From an uncultured Oscillibacter sp. (GTDB lineage: Bacteria > Bacillota_A > Clostridia > Oscillospirales > Oscillospiraceae): 36,211 nucleotides of DNA. The position numbers and the translations under genes were made by a program. Where the stretch lies: contig CATOKC010000014.1 in the NCBI GenBank assembly GCA_951800675.1, positions 1 through 36,211 on the forward strand, written 5' to 3'. The notes below the pieces were generated by a model that searched no databases, was not told where the DNA came from, and worked only from the letters and a program-made list of their open reading frames with translations. The first letter of the stretch is position 1, and the number at the start of each line of letters is the position of its first letter. Below, piece by piece: positions 7,504 to 15,949 of the stretch.

Positions 7504-8340
7504 ATGTCTATGCCTTCCTTCCCCTCCAACGGAGCGAATATGACCCGTGAAGAGGCTTTGACCATGATCATTGCCTCCATCGCCATGGAGGAGGCGGCTC
7601 TGAGCCATATCCTCAACGCCGAGGGTGAGAAACTGCAATATATCCTGGGAACGCTGCCGGGAACGAAGCCTTGCGTCGGGTCTCAGGACGTGCTGGCGGT
7701 GAACAAGAGCGTCACCGCATTGGTTGAAACAGTGACCCAGAACCAGATGCTGCTGAAAAATAAGCTGGACCGGGTGCTGGAGTTTTGCCCGCCCCCGCCG
7801 TGCCCTCCGCCCCCCGGACCAAGTCCTTGCCCCCCGCCGTGCCGCCCGATTCCCGACCCGCCTCCGTCCTGCCGCCCGGACCCCCGCGAAAGACGCGGCC
7901 CCAAAGCGCCGGTTTGCGATAGAAGCGTCCTCCAGCTGACGTGCCGGCAGGAGGGAATGTTGTGGAACCCAGGCTGCCGTCTGCCCTGGCGTCTGCAAAG
8001 CCGCCGGGGAGAAGCCGTCCGATGGGACGACCGGACGTCCACCCAAATCCGGCTGGACTCCAAGAAGTCGTACATGGTGCGGTATACGCTGAACATCTGC
8101 GCCATGTCCCCGGAGGAGGAAACGGGGACCATCCTCCTCAAACAGTCGCCCTGCGGGGCGTTTACGGAGGCGCTGCCCCTGCATGTGACGATGGAGCATC
8201 CGGCAAAGGGCCCCCAGACGCTGCAATATGCCGCCGTGCTGCATCCCCGCATGTGCGGTGAGTGTGAGCTGTCTTTGGTCCTGGAGACGGCGAAGCCGCT
8301 GTGCGTAGAGCGAGCGGCGCTGGATGTGATGGAGATCTGA
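7504..8340 (+). CDS. Putative Cys/Pro-rich spore-surface protein with collagen-protein-type N-terminal domain
   Basis: This is a 278-residue protein with no signal peptide or membrane segment. Residues 1-95 ([35 protein letters not shown], then a coiled-coil-like stretch) are clearly homologous to the N-termini of the two collagen-like proteins encoded at 10871-12899. In place of a Gly-X-Y stalk, residues about 98-140 are a Pro/Cys-rich linker (FCPPPPCPPPPGPSPCPPPC). Residues about 145-278 form a beta-rich C-terminal domain that I do not recognise. I count 14 cysteines, which suggests disulfide cross-linking as in coat proteins. A weak ribosome site (AATGGAG) precedes ATG 7504. A spore coat or exosporium location is inference from the shared N-terminal domain and the neighbouring glycosyltransferase. 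No enzymatic motif is visible. Confidence 0.75.
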   Translation: MSMPSFPSNGANMTREEALTMIIASIAMEEAALSHILNAEGEKLQYILGTLPGTKPCVGSQDVLAVNKSVTALVETVTQNQMLLKNKLDRVLEFCPPPPCPPPPGPSPCPPPCRPIPDPPPSCRPDPRERRGPKAPVCDRSVLQLTCRQEGMLWNPGCRLPWRLQSRRGEAVRWDDRTSTQIRLDSKKSYMVRYTLNICAMSPEEETGTILLKQSPCGAFTEALPLHVTMEHPAKGPQTLQYAAVLHPRMCGECELSLVLETAKPLCVERAALDVMEI

Positions 8341-8430
8341 GACCCCTCCGCATGGACACGGAGATAGGGCCTGCGGCCAGGCGGACAGGCACGTGAGAAA
8401 ATCAAGGCCGGGTGGTCGCCTGCTTAAAAA

Positions 8431-8477
8431 GGCGGAAGCTGTGGAATGGTTTTGCAAAACCATCCTACGCTTCCGCC
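8431..8477 (+). terminator. Long hairpin after the Cys/Pro-rich gene
   Basis: Outer arms GGCGGAAGC (8431-8439) and GCTTCCGCC (8469-8477) enclose an inner palindromic stem ATGGTTTT/AAAACCAT (8446-8463). It lies 90 nt after the stop codon at 8340 and lacks a clear T tract. Confidence 0.55.
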
Positions 8478-8600
8478 CGTCGCTGTGGAAAACCGGGAGC
8501 TCCGGCCCGGAGATTTCAAAGGCTTAGGCAGGGCCGTTAATGTATGGTTTTTCCATGCGCGATCCAGCCTTGTGAGTTATGCGATGGTGACTATAGTTCC

Positions 8601-8637
8601 AGCTGCGCGGCTGCGATTTTGACCGCGGCTGTTTTTT
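8601..8637 (+). terminator. Terminator-like hairpin with T6 run
   Basis: AGC(tg)CGCGG (8601-8610) pairs with CCGCGGCT (8623-8630), followed by GTTTTTT (8631-8637). The gene it would end is unclear: it could be read-through from 7504-8340 or an unrecognised small transcript. Confidence 0.45.
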
Positions 8638-8830
8638 GCGGACTGCCGCGACGCATATGAGGCCGGGCGGGTGGGATTGCGCCGCCTGCTGCTTCATAAA
8701 GCGTGAGATCGTGACGGGTTTTCGCTCATTGGCCGCGCCTTCGTATGGATTTTGTCTCCGCGGAGACGTCTGTCATAATAAGGCCATCCTCCGAGTAGGG
8801 TGTTCAAGCATAAACTCACGGAAAAAGGGC

Positions 8831-8859
8831 TTGCAAAAAGAAGAGCCCCTTAGTATAAT
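8831..8859 (+). promoter_or_regulatory. Sigma-A promoter of the chemoreceptor gene
   Basis: TTGCAA (8831-8836), a 17-nt spacer and a perfect TATAAT (8854-8859). It sits 57 nt upstream of the start codon at 8917. Confidence 0.8.
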
Positions 8860-8916
8860 TAGCCAAGTGGCGGTATGCCAATTTTTAATTCTGACAGACA
8901 GACGGAGTAAGCGACT

Positions 8917-10584
8917 ATGAAGAAATTCGAGTTTTCAAAGAAGAACCCGGAAGGGAAGCAGACCCGCATCGGCAAGAAAGTAGGCAATGTGGTCGTCATC
9001 ATGCAGATGATATCCGTTGTGTTTGCCGTGGGCATGTGTGTGATCATGTTCCGTTCTTTGGCAACCGGGATGCTGGAACAGCGCTGCACGAATGGTACCA
9101 ACATGCTGGATTACGTCCTGCGCCAGTCTGAAGGCGTAGAGGATGTCAACCAACTGCTGGATGAGCTGAAAAAGCGAATGGGCTGTGAGTTTACCATTTT
9201 CGAAGGAAACGCTCGAGCCTACACCACCGTAATCCAGAATGGACAGCGGGTTGTGGGCACCACGCTGTCATCCGATCTGTCCGAAATTGTGCTGCAAAAG
9301 GGTCAGAGCTACGTGGGGAAGGCAACCATTCTGGATGAGGAATATTTGTGCTCTTATGTTCCCACCAGAGACGCCGCCGGAGCGGTCAACGGCCTCATTT
9401 TTGCCGGTATTTCCTCCGCGGAGGCCAACCGCCAGATTTTTATGACGATCATTTGGTCTACTCTGGTGAGCCTTGGCGTCATTGTCCTTTGTGTATTTTT
9501 CCTCACAGGGTATCTGAAAAAGACCGTCTCGACGCCTCTGGCTGAGATCACCCGGGTTGCCACCTACCTGGAGCAGGGCAACCTGGGCTTGACCAGCGGC
9601 AAAGAGAGCGGCATTGCCGTCCACTCCAATGATGAGGTCGGCCAGTTGGCCCTCATTTTTGAAAGAACGATCCAACGTCTCCGGTCCTACATAGGCGAGA
9701 TCGCTTCGATCCTGAATTCCATTGCCGCTGGGGATTTGACTACCTCCGCCCGGCAGGAATATGTGGGAGACTTTATGTCCATCAAGGTCTCTCTGGACAG
9801 TATTCAGTCCAAGCTGAACGAAACCATGAGCCAGATTCGGGAAAGTGCCGAACAGGTATCCGCCGGCGCCGAGCAGGTATCCAATACCGCCCAAGCGCTG
9901 GCCCAGGGCGCCACGGAGCAGGCCAGTTCCGTAGAGGAGCTCTCCGCTACCATCAGCGACATCTCCGAAAACGCCAAGCGGACCGCCCAGGCCACGGGAG
10001 AAGCCGGCCGCTTCGTGGAGCAGGCAGGCGGCCAGCTGGGCGTCAGCATGGAATACGTCAAGCAGCTCAACGTGGCGATGGGCAAGATATCCAGCTCCTC
10101 CGAGGAAATCAGCAAGATCATTGCCGCGATTGAAAACATTGCGTTCCAGACAAATATTCTGGCCTTGAACGCCGCTGTGGAGGCGGCCCGGGCCGGAACG
10201 GCCGGAAAGGGCTTTGCTGTGGTTGCCGACGAGGTCCGCAATTTGGCCAACAAGTCTGACGAGGCCGCCAAGGCCACCAAGGACCTGATTGAAAGCTCCA
10301 TCGCCGCCGTGGCGGAGGGAAGCGATGTGGTGAACGAGGTCACCCAGTCCCTAGACCGCACCAGTGTCAGCGCCGGCGGCGTGACAACGCAGATGTCCAT
10401 TGTGGTAGAAGCGGTGGAAAAGCAGACCGCCGCCATCAGCCAGGTAACCGAGGGGATCGACCAGATTTCCAGCGTGGTGCAGACCAACTCCGCCACCAGT
10501 GAGGAGAGTGCCGCCGCCAGCCAGGAGCTCTCTTCTCAGGCCAGCCTCCTCAAGAGCCTGGTGGCAGCGTTCCGCCTGAAATAA
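8917..10584 (+). CDS. Methyl-accepting chemotaxis protein with extracellular single-Cache-type sensor
   Basis: This is a 555-residue chemoreceptor. Transmembrane segment 1 spans about residues 25-50. Residues about 51-185 form an extracytoplasmic domain of the sCache_3 kind ([41 protein letters not shown]). Segment 2 is about 187-213, followed by a HAMP linker ([18 protein letters not shown]) and the cytoplasmic signalling coiled coil. The highly conserved hairpin tip is visible: [39 protein letters not shown]. It should signal to CheA/CheW, which are not in this window. The C-terminus has no CheR-binding pentapeptide. The gene stands alone, has its own sigma-A promoter, and ends convergent to the collagen-like operon. 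The ligand cannot be read from the sequence. Confidence 0.93.
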   Translation: MKKFEFSKKNPEGKQTRIGKKVGNVVVIMQMISVVFAVGMCVIMFRSLATGMLEQRCTNGTNMLDYVLRQSEGVEDVNQLLDELKKRMGCEFTIFEGNARAYTTVIQNGQRVVGTTLSSDLSEIVLQKGQSYVGKATILDEEYLCSYVPTRDAAGAVNGLIFAGISSAEANRQIFMTIIWSTLVSLGVIVLCVFFLTGYLKKTVSTPLAEITRVATYLEQGNLGLTSGKESGIAVHSNDEVGQLALIFERTIQRLRSYIGEIASILNSIAAGDLTTSARQEYVGDFMSIKVSLDSIQSKLNETMSQIRESAEQVSAGAEQVSNTAQALAQGATEQASSVEELSATISDISENAKRTAQATGEAGRFVEQAGGQLGVSMEYVKQLNVAMGKISSSSEEISKIIAAIENIAFQTNILALNAAVEAARAGTAGKGFAVVADEVRNLANKSDEAAKATKDLIESSIAAVAEGSDVVNEVTQSLDRTSVSAGGVTTQMSIVVEAVEKQTAAISQVTEGIDQISSVVQTNSATSEESAAASQELSSQASLLKSLVAAFRLK

Positions 10585-10753
10585 AGGCGACTGCATCTGT
10601 GTGCCACTTAGCGGCGGCCGCTTCTTTCCCCATTACTTATGATGATCTGCCTTTGAAAGCTCCCTGCGGCTAGGAAGGGAAGGGGGATGGACGCCGTTGT
10701 AAAAGATGGTGATGCCGCCTTGCTTTTCTTCACGCTACATGTCAATGATTGAC

Positions 10754-10783
10754 CAGCTCCCCCGCCGTACGGCGGGGGAGCTG
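10754..10783. terminator. Strong hairpin between convergent chemoreceptor and collagen operon
   Basis: A perfect 13-bp GC-rich stem (10754-10766 with 10771-10783) with loop GTAC. No T run follows on either strand, but the position between two convergent transcription units fits a shared terminator. A weaker CTCCCG/CGGGAG hairpin (10837-10849) lies between it and the stop codon of the collagen gene. Apart from these, the 286-bp gap holds nothing recognisable. Confidence 0.55.
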
Positions 10784-10870
10784 ATCTGGTGTTGGGATAT
10801 CTTTGGACAGCTTTCAGGAACGTGTTAACGTTGCTTCTCCCGTCGGGAGGCTTGTGTGTTCCGGCAGAGC

Positions 10871-11899
10871 TCAGCTCAGCCGGATGATGGTTAGGGAGGC
10901 CCCGGCTCCGTTGCCCACCAGGACGGCGGCCCCAGCAAGGGTGGCTGGGTACATTTGAAGTGAGATCGTGGAGTTTGCGGGCAGGCTGACGGTGATTTGA
11001 TTTTCAAAGCTGGAGATGGAGGCCACAGGGGCGATGGTGGAGGCGGTGTTGTTCGCGCCGTTGATCACCAGCCGGGTCCCCATCAGCAAGGACAAAGTGG
11101 TATTCACATGGTAAGAGATTTGATAGGTGCCCGCCTGCGTTACGGTAAACACCGTATTCCCGGCATTGGCGGTGATATCAGGAGGCAGCACCTGCGCGTT
11201 GGGCAGGGCAATCGGGGTGCCGCCCACCGCTACCGAAATCGTACTGCCCTGGGTATTGGCGGCAAAGGCGGCGGTAAGGCCGGGACCGACGGCTCCAGTG
11301 GGCCCGGTGGGACCCGCTGCTCCCGTGGCGCCTATGGCGCCGGCAGGACCGGCTGCGCCGGCAGGACCGGCCGCGCCGTCCGGCCCGGTGGGGCCAGCGG
11401 GACCGGCAGGACCCGCTTCGCCCGTGGCACCGGGATTGCCTGTGGCGCCCGTCAAACCTTGAGGGCCTTGAGGGCCGGTAGGGCCCGTGGCGCCCGTCGC
11501 CCCGATGGGACCGTCCGCCCCGGTGGGGCCGGTGGGTCCAGTCGGGCCGGTGGGCCCTTCGGTGGGCCCTTCGGGACCGACAGGACCAGCGGGACCGGCG
11601 GGGCCGGGAAGGACGGGGGCCTTCATGGCCGCGCCCAGCTTGGCGGCCAGCAGCGCCTGCTGCTCCATCACACCGGACAGGGTATCTTGCACGCTCTGGT
11701 TGACCCGCATGACCTCTTCCAAGTCAGCGGCTTCCTCCAGGCCCGGCAGGGCGCCCAGGACATATTGCAGCTTTTCACCCTCGGCGTTGAGAATATGGCT
11801 TAGACTGAGCTCCTCCGCCGCGATGGAGGAGATGATCTCATTGAGGCTCCCCTCCCGGGTCAGCGGGGGATCTATCTGGGGAAACGTAGGCAGTGACAT
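10871..11899 (-). CDS. Collagen-like spore-surface glycoprotein with BclA-type C-terminal domain (second gene of operon)
   Basis: This is a 342-residue protein in three parts. Residues 1-95 are the N-terminal domain shared with the other two family members ([35 protein letters not shown]). Residues about 97-206 are some 36 Gly-X-Y triplets rich in GPT/GAT/GPA, with one extra Glu after the fifth triplet. Residues about 207-342 match a BclA-C-like jelly-roll head ([50 protein letters not shown]). Such proteins form hair-like filaments on spores, trimerising through the head. The many Thr residues in position Y are possible O-glycosylation sites. It follows the upstream paralogue by 13 nt with its own AGGAGGG ribosome site, so it is almost certainly co-transcribed. 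Confidence 0.88.
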   Translation of the reverse strand: MSLPTFPQIDPPLTREGSLNEIISSIAAEELSLSHILNAEGEKLQYVLGALPGLEEAADLEEVMRVNQSVQDTLSGVMEQQALLAAKLGAAMKAPVLPGPAGPAGPVGPEGPTEGPTGPTGPTGPTGADGPIGATGATGPTGPQGPQGLTGATGNPGATGEAGPAGPAGPTGPDGAAGPAGAAGPAGAIGATGAAGPTGPTGAVGPGLTAAFAANTQGSTISVAVGGTPIALPNAQVLPPDITANAGNTVFTVTQAGTYQISYHVNTTLSLLMGTRLVINGANNTASTIAPVASISSFENQITVSLPANSTISLQMYPATLAGAAVLVGNGAGASLTIIRLS

Positions 11900-11912
11900 G
11901 AGACATCCCTCC

Positions 11913-12899
11913 TCAGCTCAGGCGGGTGATGGACAGGGTCGCTCCGGCGGAGCCGGGCAGCAGCGTGGCCGAGCCGATGACGCCGAACATTTGCAGGGAA
12001 ACAGTGTCTCCCGCGTTCAGATCCACGATAATCTCGTTGGAGAAGTGGCTCAAAGACAGCGAAGGCGCCACGGTGGAAGCCTGATTCGGCGTACCGTTGA
12101 CCAGCAGCCGGGTGCCGCTGGCCAGAGCCGTGGAGGTGTTGAGATTATAGGCCAGCCTGTAGCGGCCGGCGGTGTTCACGGTGAATACGGTATTCGCCGC
12201 GTTTACTGTGATGTCCGCAGGCAGCACCTGACTGTTGGGCAGGGGGACCAGGACACCCGATAAGACGACCGGCAGAAGCGAGCCGATGGTATTGGCGGCA
12301 AAAGCGGAGGTAGCGGTGACGGCGGGGCCGGTGGCTCCGGTAGTTCCGGTGGGGCCGGCAGCGCCGGTGGCGCCCGCCGCTCCGGTGGCGCCTGTAGCGC
12401 CAGTGGGGCCGGTGGGGCCGGTAGGGCCTGTGGCGCCCGCCGCGCCTTCAATACCCAAGGCTCCTTCCGGACCGGCAGGCCCGGTTGCGCCCGTAGCGCC
12501 CGTTGCGCCTGTGGCGCCGGTGGCGCCCGTCGCGCCGGTGGCTCCGATAGGCCCGCCGGCAGGGCCGGTGGGTCCCGTGGGCCCGGTAGGCCCGGTGGGG
12601 CCCTGCATAGGAGAGGCCGCCAGCGCGCCCTGCATCTTCGTTTTCAGGAAGAGCTGGTTTTGCGCAGCGGTCTCCAGCATACCGCGAACGCTCTCATTGG
12701 CGGCCAGCACGTCGCTGACCGTGGCGGCCGGGCCGCTGAGGCCCGGCAGGGTGCCCAGAATATATTGCAGCTTCTCGCCCTCAGCATTGAGAATGTGGCT
12801 CAAACCCAGCTCCTCCATGGCGATGGAGGAGAGAATCTGGTTGACCGCGTCCTCCCGCTGGATGGGCGGGTCGATGTTGGGAAAACTTGGCATAGACAT
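11913..12899 (-). CDS. Collagen-like spore-surface glycoprotein with BclA-type C-terminal domain (first gene of operon)
   Basis: This is a 328-residue paralogue of the next gene. Residues 1-95 are the shared N-terminal domain ([40 protein letters not shown]). Residues about 103-197 are about 31 Gly-X-Y triplets, including seven consecutive GAT, with a single extra Gly after the fifth triplet. The C-terminal 130 residues are a BclA-C-like head ([53 protein letters not shown]). ATG 12899 has an AAAGGAGA ribosome site 8 nt upstream. A spore-surface role is inferred from family resemblance to BclA. The N-terminus lacks the BclA export motif of Bacillus, so targeting probably relies on the shared N-terminal domain. 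Confidence 0.88.
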   Translation of the reverse strand: MSMPSFPNIDPPIQREDAVNQILSSIAMEELGLSHILNAEGEKLQYILGTLPGLSGPAATVSDVLAANESVRGMLETAAQNQLFLKTKMQGALAASPMQGPTGPTGPTGPTGPAGGPIGATGATGATGATGATGATGATGPAGPEGALGIEGAAGATGPTGPTGPTGATGATGAAGATGAAGPTGTTGATGPAVTATSAFAANTIGSLLPVVLSGVLVPLPNSQVLPADITVNAANTVFTVNTAGRYRLAYNLNTSTALASGTRLLVNGTPNQASTVAPSLSLSHFSNEIIVDLNAGDTVSLQMFGVIGSATLLPGSAGATLSITRLS

Positions 12900-12989
12900 A
12901 AGAATGTGTCTCCTTTCAAGCCTCGGGCGCGGGCCGGGTCATAGCAGCCGTTCCGTAACGAGGAAGGCTTCCCGGCAAAGCGCCCGCAG

Positions 12990-13020
12990 CATCCTATGCG
13001 CCTGCTGGGTACTAGGTTCC
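12990..13020 (-). promoter_or_regulatory. Sporulation-sigma-like promoter of the collagen-like operon
   Basis: On the minus strand GGAACC (13020-13015), 12 nt, then GGCGCATAGGATG ending at 12990. The -10 fits CATANNNT, with G instead of A in the last sigma-K position. The AC-to-CATA distance is 17 nt. The box and its spacing are the same as at 7366-7396 upstream of the glycosyltransferase gene. Confidence 0.5.
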
Positions 13021-13129
13021 GGCGGAGCTTATTCGGAGCGCAGTGGGAGCTGTCATCGCGCGGCTGATATGGAAACGCGGGCCTCTACAGTTTTAGCCGG
13101 TTGCCGGGCATAGTTTTTGCTGCATATTA

Positions 13130-13159
13130 TTGACATAATTGTGGGGGATATGGTATCAT
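13130..13159 (+). promoter_or_regulatory. Sigma-A promoter of the tandem histidine kinase genes
   Basis: A perfect TTGACA (13130-13135), an 18-nt spacer and TATCAT (13154-13159). It predicts a 5' leader of about 145 nt before ATG 13310. Confidence 0.7.
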
Positions 13160-13309
13160 AGCACATGTTTTTCTGATTTTGCGGCGAAGCTGCGGGAACA
13201 GAGCGGAGCAATCGCGGTGTGGTAAAGCGGCGTTTCCCCCAAAGCCCCGTTGCGCTTGGGAATCCGCTGTGGTAAATGACCAGAGGCTGGTCAATATGGA
13301 GGACAGGAT

Positions 13310-15892
13310 ATGGATTATTCAGGGGGACTTTTGGAGCGGACTGGGGAGAGCGTTTCTCCCATCGAGGTCCATGAGCGGCACAGCGGTATACAAAGCGTCC
13401 AGAATCTGGAGGTTGTCATCAACGAGGGCCTTCGCGTCGCCCTTCTGGAGGAGACGCCGGATCAATCGCTGGAGGTGCTGCTGGAGCATTTGGGAAAGGC
13501 GCTGGACGGGGAACGGACCTACATATTTGAGCAGAACGAATCCGGCGGAGATGACAATACCTATGAATGGGTGGCCGACGGCGTGGAGCCGGAAAAGGAG
13601 AGCCTCCAAAACGTTCCCCCGGAGGTGTGCGCAAGCTGGTATCGGAAGTTTGGCGGCGGCAAGCATATCGTCATTGAAAGCCTGGAGGATATCCGGGAGA
13701 CGGACCCGCTCCAGTACGAGAACCTGAAGCGCCAGGGCGTTCATTCCCTTGTGGTGGTTCCCTTATATGACGGCAAAAAGATTATCGGTTTTTACGGTGT
13801 GGACAATCCCCCCGTGAGATCGCTGGAATATACTTCCAATATGCTCCAGACCGCGGCGTACTTCATCGTGTCCTCCTTGAAGCGGCGCAATCTGGTCCGT
13901 GAGCTTCAAAAGCGGAGCTATAATGTGCTCCACGCCCTCAGCGTGGACTATTTGGGCATCTATGAGGTGAACTTCGATACTGGTGAATGTGAGGTTTACC
14001 GCAGCAGCGGACAGCTGGGAGCGGATTGGGCGGCATATTTTCAAGATGGCTATGGGACGGCTATGGAGCGCTATATTTCCGAGTATGTGCTCCCCCGGGA
14101 TCAGGAGCGGCTCCGTGCGGTGACGGAGAAAAGCTATGTGCTTGACCGGCTCAGGAGCAAAAAGAAGTTCTCGGTTCGCTACCAGGTAAAAGACAGCGCC
14201 TCTGGACTAAAACACCTGGAGCTCCATTTTTCTGCCACCGAAAAGACCGCGGCGGAAAACTGCGCGATTTTCGCGCAACGGGATGTCAATGCCCTGGTGG
14301 AGCAGGAGGAGAAGTACAAGCTGGAGGCAAGGCAGAGCCTGGAGGACATTCTGGAGGGAGCCCGGACCGGAATCTGGACCATTGAGCTGGAGGAGGGCTG
14401 CCCGCCGAGAATGTACGCGGACCGGACCATGCGGATTCTCCTGGGCGTGCCGGATGAGATCGAACCGGAGGCATGTTACCAGCACTGGTTTGCCGGCATT
14501 GAGCCGGATTATGTGGAGATGGTGGAGGAATCCGTGCAGGAGATGCTGAAAGGCGGACGCGCGGAAGTGGTGTATCCCTGGAAGCATCCGAAGCTGGGAA
14601 AGATTTATGTTCGCTGCGGCGGCGTTCCGGATAAGACCTTTAAAAAAGTTGGCGTCAGCCTGAACGGATATCATCAGGACATCACCGAGACCATGGTGAC
14701 AAGAAAGAAGCAGGAACAGTCTATCATGGAGCTTTTGGAGCGGGTGCGGAAGGCAAATTCGGCAAAAAGCGAGTTTCTCTCCCACATGTCCCATGACCTC
14801 CGCACGCCGATCAACGGAATCCTGGGCATGCTGGCCATTCTGGAAAAGAGCCAGGACGACCCGGAGCGGCAGAGGGAGTGCCGGAAGAAAATCCGTGTGT
14901 CAACGAAGCATCTGCTGTCCCTGGTAAACGACGTGCTTCAGGTCAGCAAGCTGGAGAGCGGAAGGCCCGCGGCGGTGGAGGAGCCCTTTGACCTTCACGA
15001 TGTGCTGGAGGACTGCGTCACGATTCTGTCCCCTTTGGCGGAGGAGCGTGAAATCCGGCTGGAGCTGGAGGACTCCGAACTGCGGCACAGCAAAGTCATC
15101 GGAAATCCGCTGTATTTGAAACAGATTCTGACAAATGTTATTGACAACGCCCTCAGATACAACCGGCCTCATGGCGCTGTCTTTGTCCGGGCGGAAGAGA
15201 CCGCCTTCCAAGACGGGACGGCAAGCTGCCGGTTTGCTGTGGAAGATACGGGAATCGGTATCGGAGAGGATTTCAAGGCGCATATTTTTGAGCCGTTTAC
15301 CCAGGAGCACCAGGGGGCGAGAACGAACTACAATGGTGTTGGGCTTGGCATGTCCATCGTGAAGAAACTGGTTGATCAGATGAAGGGCACGGTTGAAATA
15401 GACAGCCGGATCGGCAAGGGGAGCGTCGTTCAGATCACGCTTCCCCTCCGCGTCGGTGAGATGGGGAGCGGAGAGCCCGCGGACGAGGCGTGGAAGCTGC
15501 CGGACAATATTGCCAGGATGCGTGTGCTCCTGGTAGAGGACAACGAGATCAACTGTGAAATTGTGGAGTACATTCTCCGAGACGCGGGCATGGAGGTCGT
15601 GACGGCCAACAACGGAAAAGCCGCCGTGGACGCGTTCACGGCGGCGGAACCCGGGGCGTTTGACTGCGTGCTCATGGATTTGATGATGCCGGTCATGAGC
15701 GGATATGAGGCGGCGCGGGTGATTCGCGGCTTGAAGCGGAGCGATGCGGAAGCCGTGCCCATCATAGCGCTGTCGGCCAATGCCTTTGACGAAGATATTG
15801 CGCTGGCAAAGGACGCAGGCATGAACGAACATTTGGAAAAGCCGGTGGACATCCGTAAAATGTTCCAGGTCATGAGCCGGCTGAGAGGCTGA
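13310..15892 (+). CDS. Soluble GAF/PAS hybrid sensor histidine kinase with C-terminal receiver
   Basis: This is an 860-residue protein without transmembrane segments. Residues about 30-195 are GAF-like (VHSLVVVPLYDGKKIIGFYG). Residues about 205-320 and 345-465 are PAS-like (LGIYEVNFDTGECEVYR, GIWTIELEEG). A HisKA domain carries the phosphoacceptor His495 in SHMSHDLRTPINGI. A HATPase_c domain follows (NVIDNALRYN, DTGIGIGED, GVGLGMSIVKKL). A receiver closes the protein, with VEDNEIN at its start and Asp790 in VLMDLMMP. It probably senses a cytosolic signal. ATG 13310 is chosen because of GGAGG at about 13297. The next kinase starts 57 nt downstream on the same strand, so the two probably form one operon. 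No phosphotransfer or response-regulator gene is adjacent. Confidence 0.9.
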   Translation: MDYSGGLLERTGESVSPIEVHERHSGIQSVQNLEVVINEGLRVALLEETPDQSLEVLLEHLGKALDGERTYIFEQNESGGDDNTYEWVADGVEPEKESLQNVPPEVCASWYRKFGGGKHIVIESLEDIRETDPLQYENLKRQGVHSLVVVPLYDGKKIIGFYGVDNPPVRSLEYTSNMLQTAAYFIVSSLKRRNLVRELQKRSYNVLHALSVDYLGIYEVNFDTGECEVYRSSGQLGADWAAYFQDGYGTAMERYISEYVLPRDQERLRAVTEKSYVLDRLRSKKKFSVRYQVKDSASGLKHLELHFSATEKTAAENCAIFAQRDVNALVEQEEKYKLEARQSLEDILEGARTGIWTIELEEGCPPRMYADRTMRILLGVPDEIEPEACYQHWFAGIEPDYVEMVEESVQEMLKGGRAEVVYPWKHPKLGKIYVRCGGVPDKTFKKVGVSLNGYHQDITETMVTRKKQEQSIMELLERVRKANSAKSEFLSHMSHDLRTPINGILGMLAILEKSQDDPERQRECRKKIRVSTKHLLSLVNDVLQVSKLESGRPAAVEEPFDLHDVLEDCVTILSPLAEEREIRLELEDSELRHSKVIGNPLYLKQILTNVIDNALRYNRPHGAVFVRAEETAFQDGTASCRFAVEDTGIGIGEDFKAHIFEPFTQEHQGARTNYNGVGLGMSIVKKLVDQMKGTVEIDSRIGKGSVVQITLPLRVGEMGSGEPADEAWKLPDNIARMRVLLVEDNEINCEIVEYILRDAGMEVVTANNGKAAVDAFTAAEPGAFDCVLMDLMMPVMSGYEAARVIRGLKRSDAEAVPIIALSANAFDEDIALAKDAGMNEHLEKPVDIRKMFQVMSRLRG

Positions 15893-15949
15893 TAGAGCCA
15901 ACGGATGTCCAGACAACGGAAATGTTGAACATTGTGGAGATGGAAACGT

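Larger units (their letters stand above)
8341..8916 (+). other. Intergenic region between the Cys/Pro-rich gene and the chemoreceptor
   Basis: The 576-bp stretch holds no convincing gene. It contains a large hairpin (8431-8477), a terminator-like hairpin with a T run (8601-8637), a perfect 14-nt palindrome (8754-8767) and a strong sigma-A promoter (8831-8859). The segment between the two hairpins could be a small RNA, but I see no good promoter for one: TTGTGA/TATAGT with a 16-nt spacer at 8570-8597 is weak and abuts the second hairpin. Confidence 0.5.
12900..13309. other. Divergent regulatory region between the collagen operon and the histidine kinase genes
   Basis: The 410-bp gap holds two opposing promoters: a sporulation-type box for the minus-strand collagen operon (12990-13020) and a sigma-A promoter for the plus-strand kinases (13130-13159). 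The kinase leader (about 13166-13309) is long and structured, with a GCGG/CCGC-closed stem enclosing TTCCC/GGGAA (about 13228-13267), a TGACCAG/CTGGTCA hairpin (13277-13293) and a repeated TGTGGTAAA (about 13218 and 13268). I recognise no known riboswitch. Confidence 0.5.

Noticed and set aside
8581..8600. GGTGACTATAG resembles the start of 5S rRNA
   Set aside because: Only about ten bases match; the rest of a 5S rRNA does not follow.
11280..11620. Dense short direct repeats that resemble a tandem-repeat or CRISPR-like array (also 12310-12610)
   Set aside because: The period is 9 nt and in frame with Gly-X-Y codons on the minus strand; there are no spacers of uniform length. These are collagen-coding repeats.
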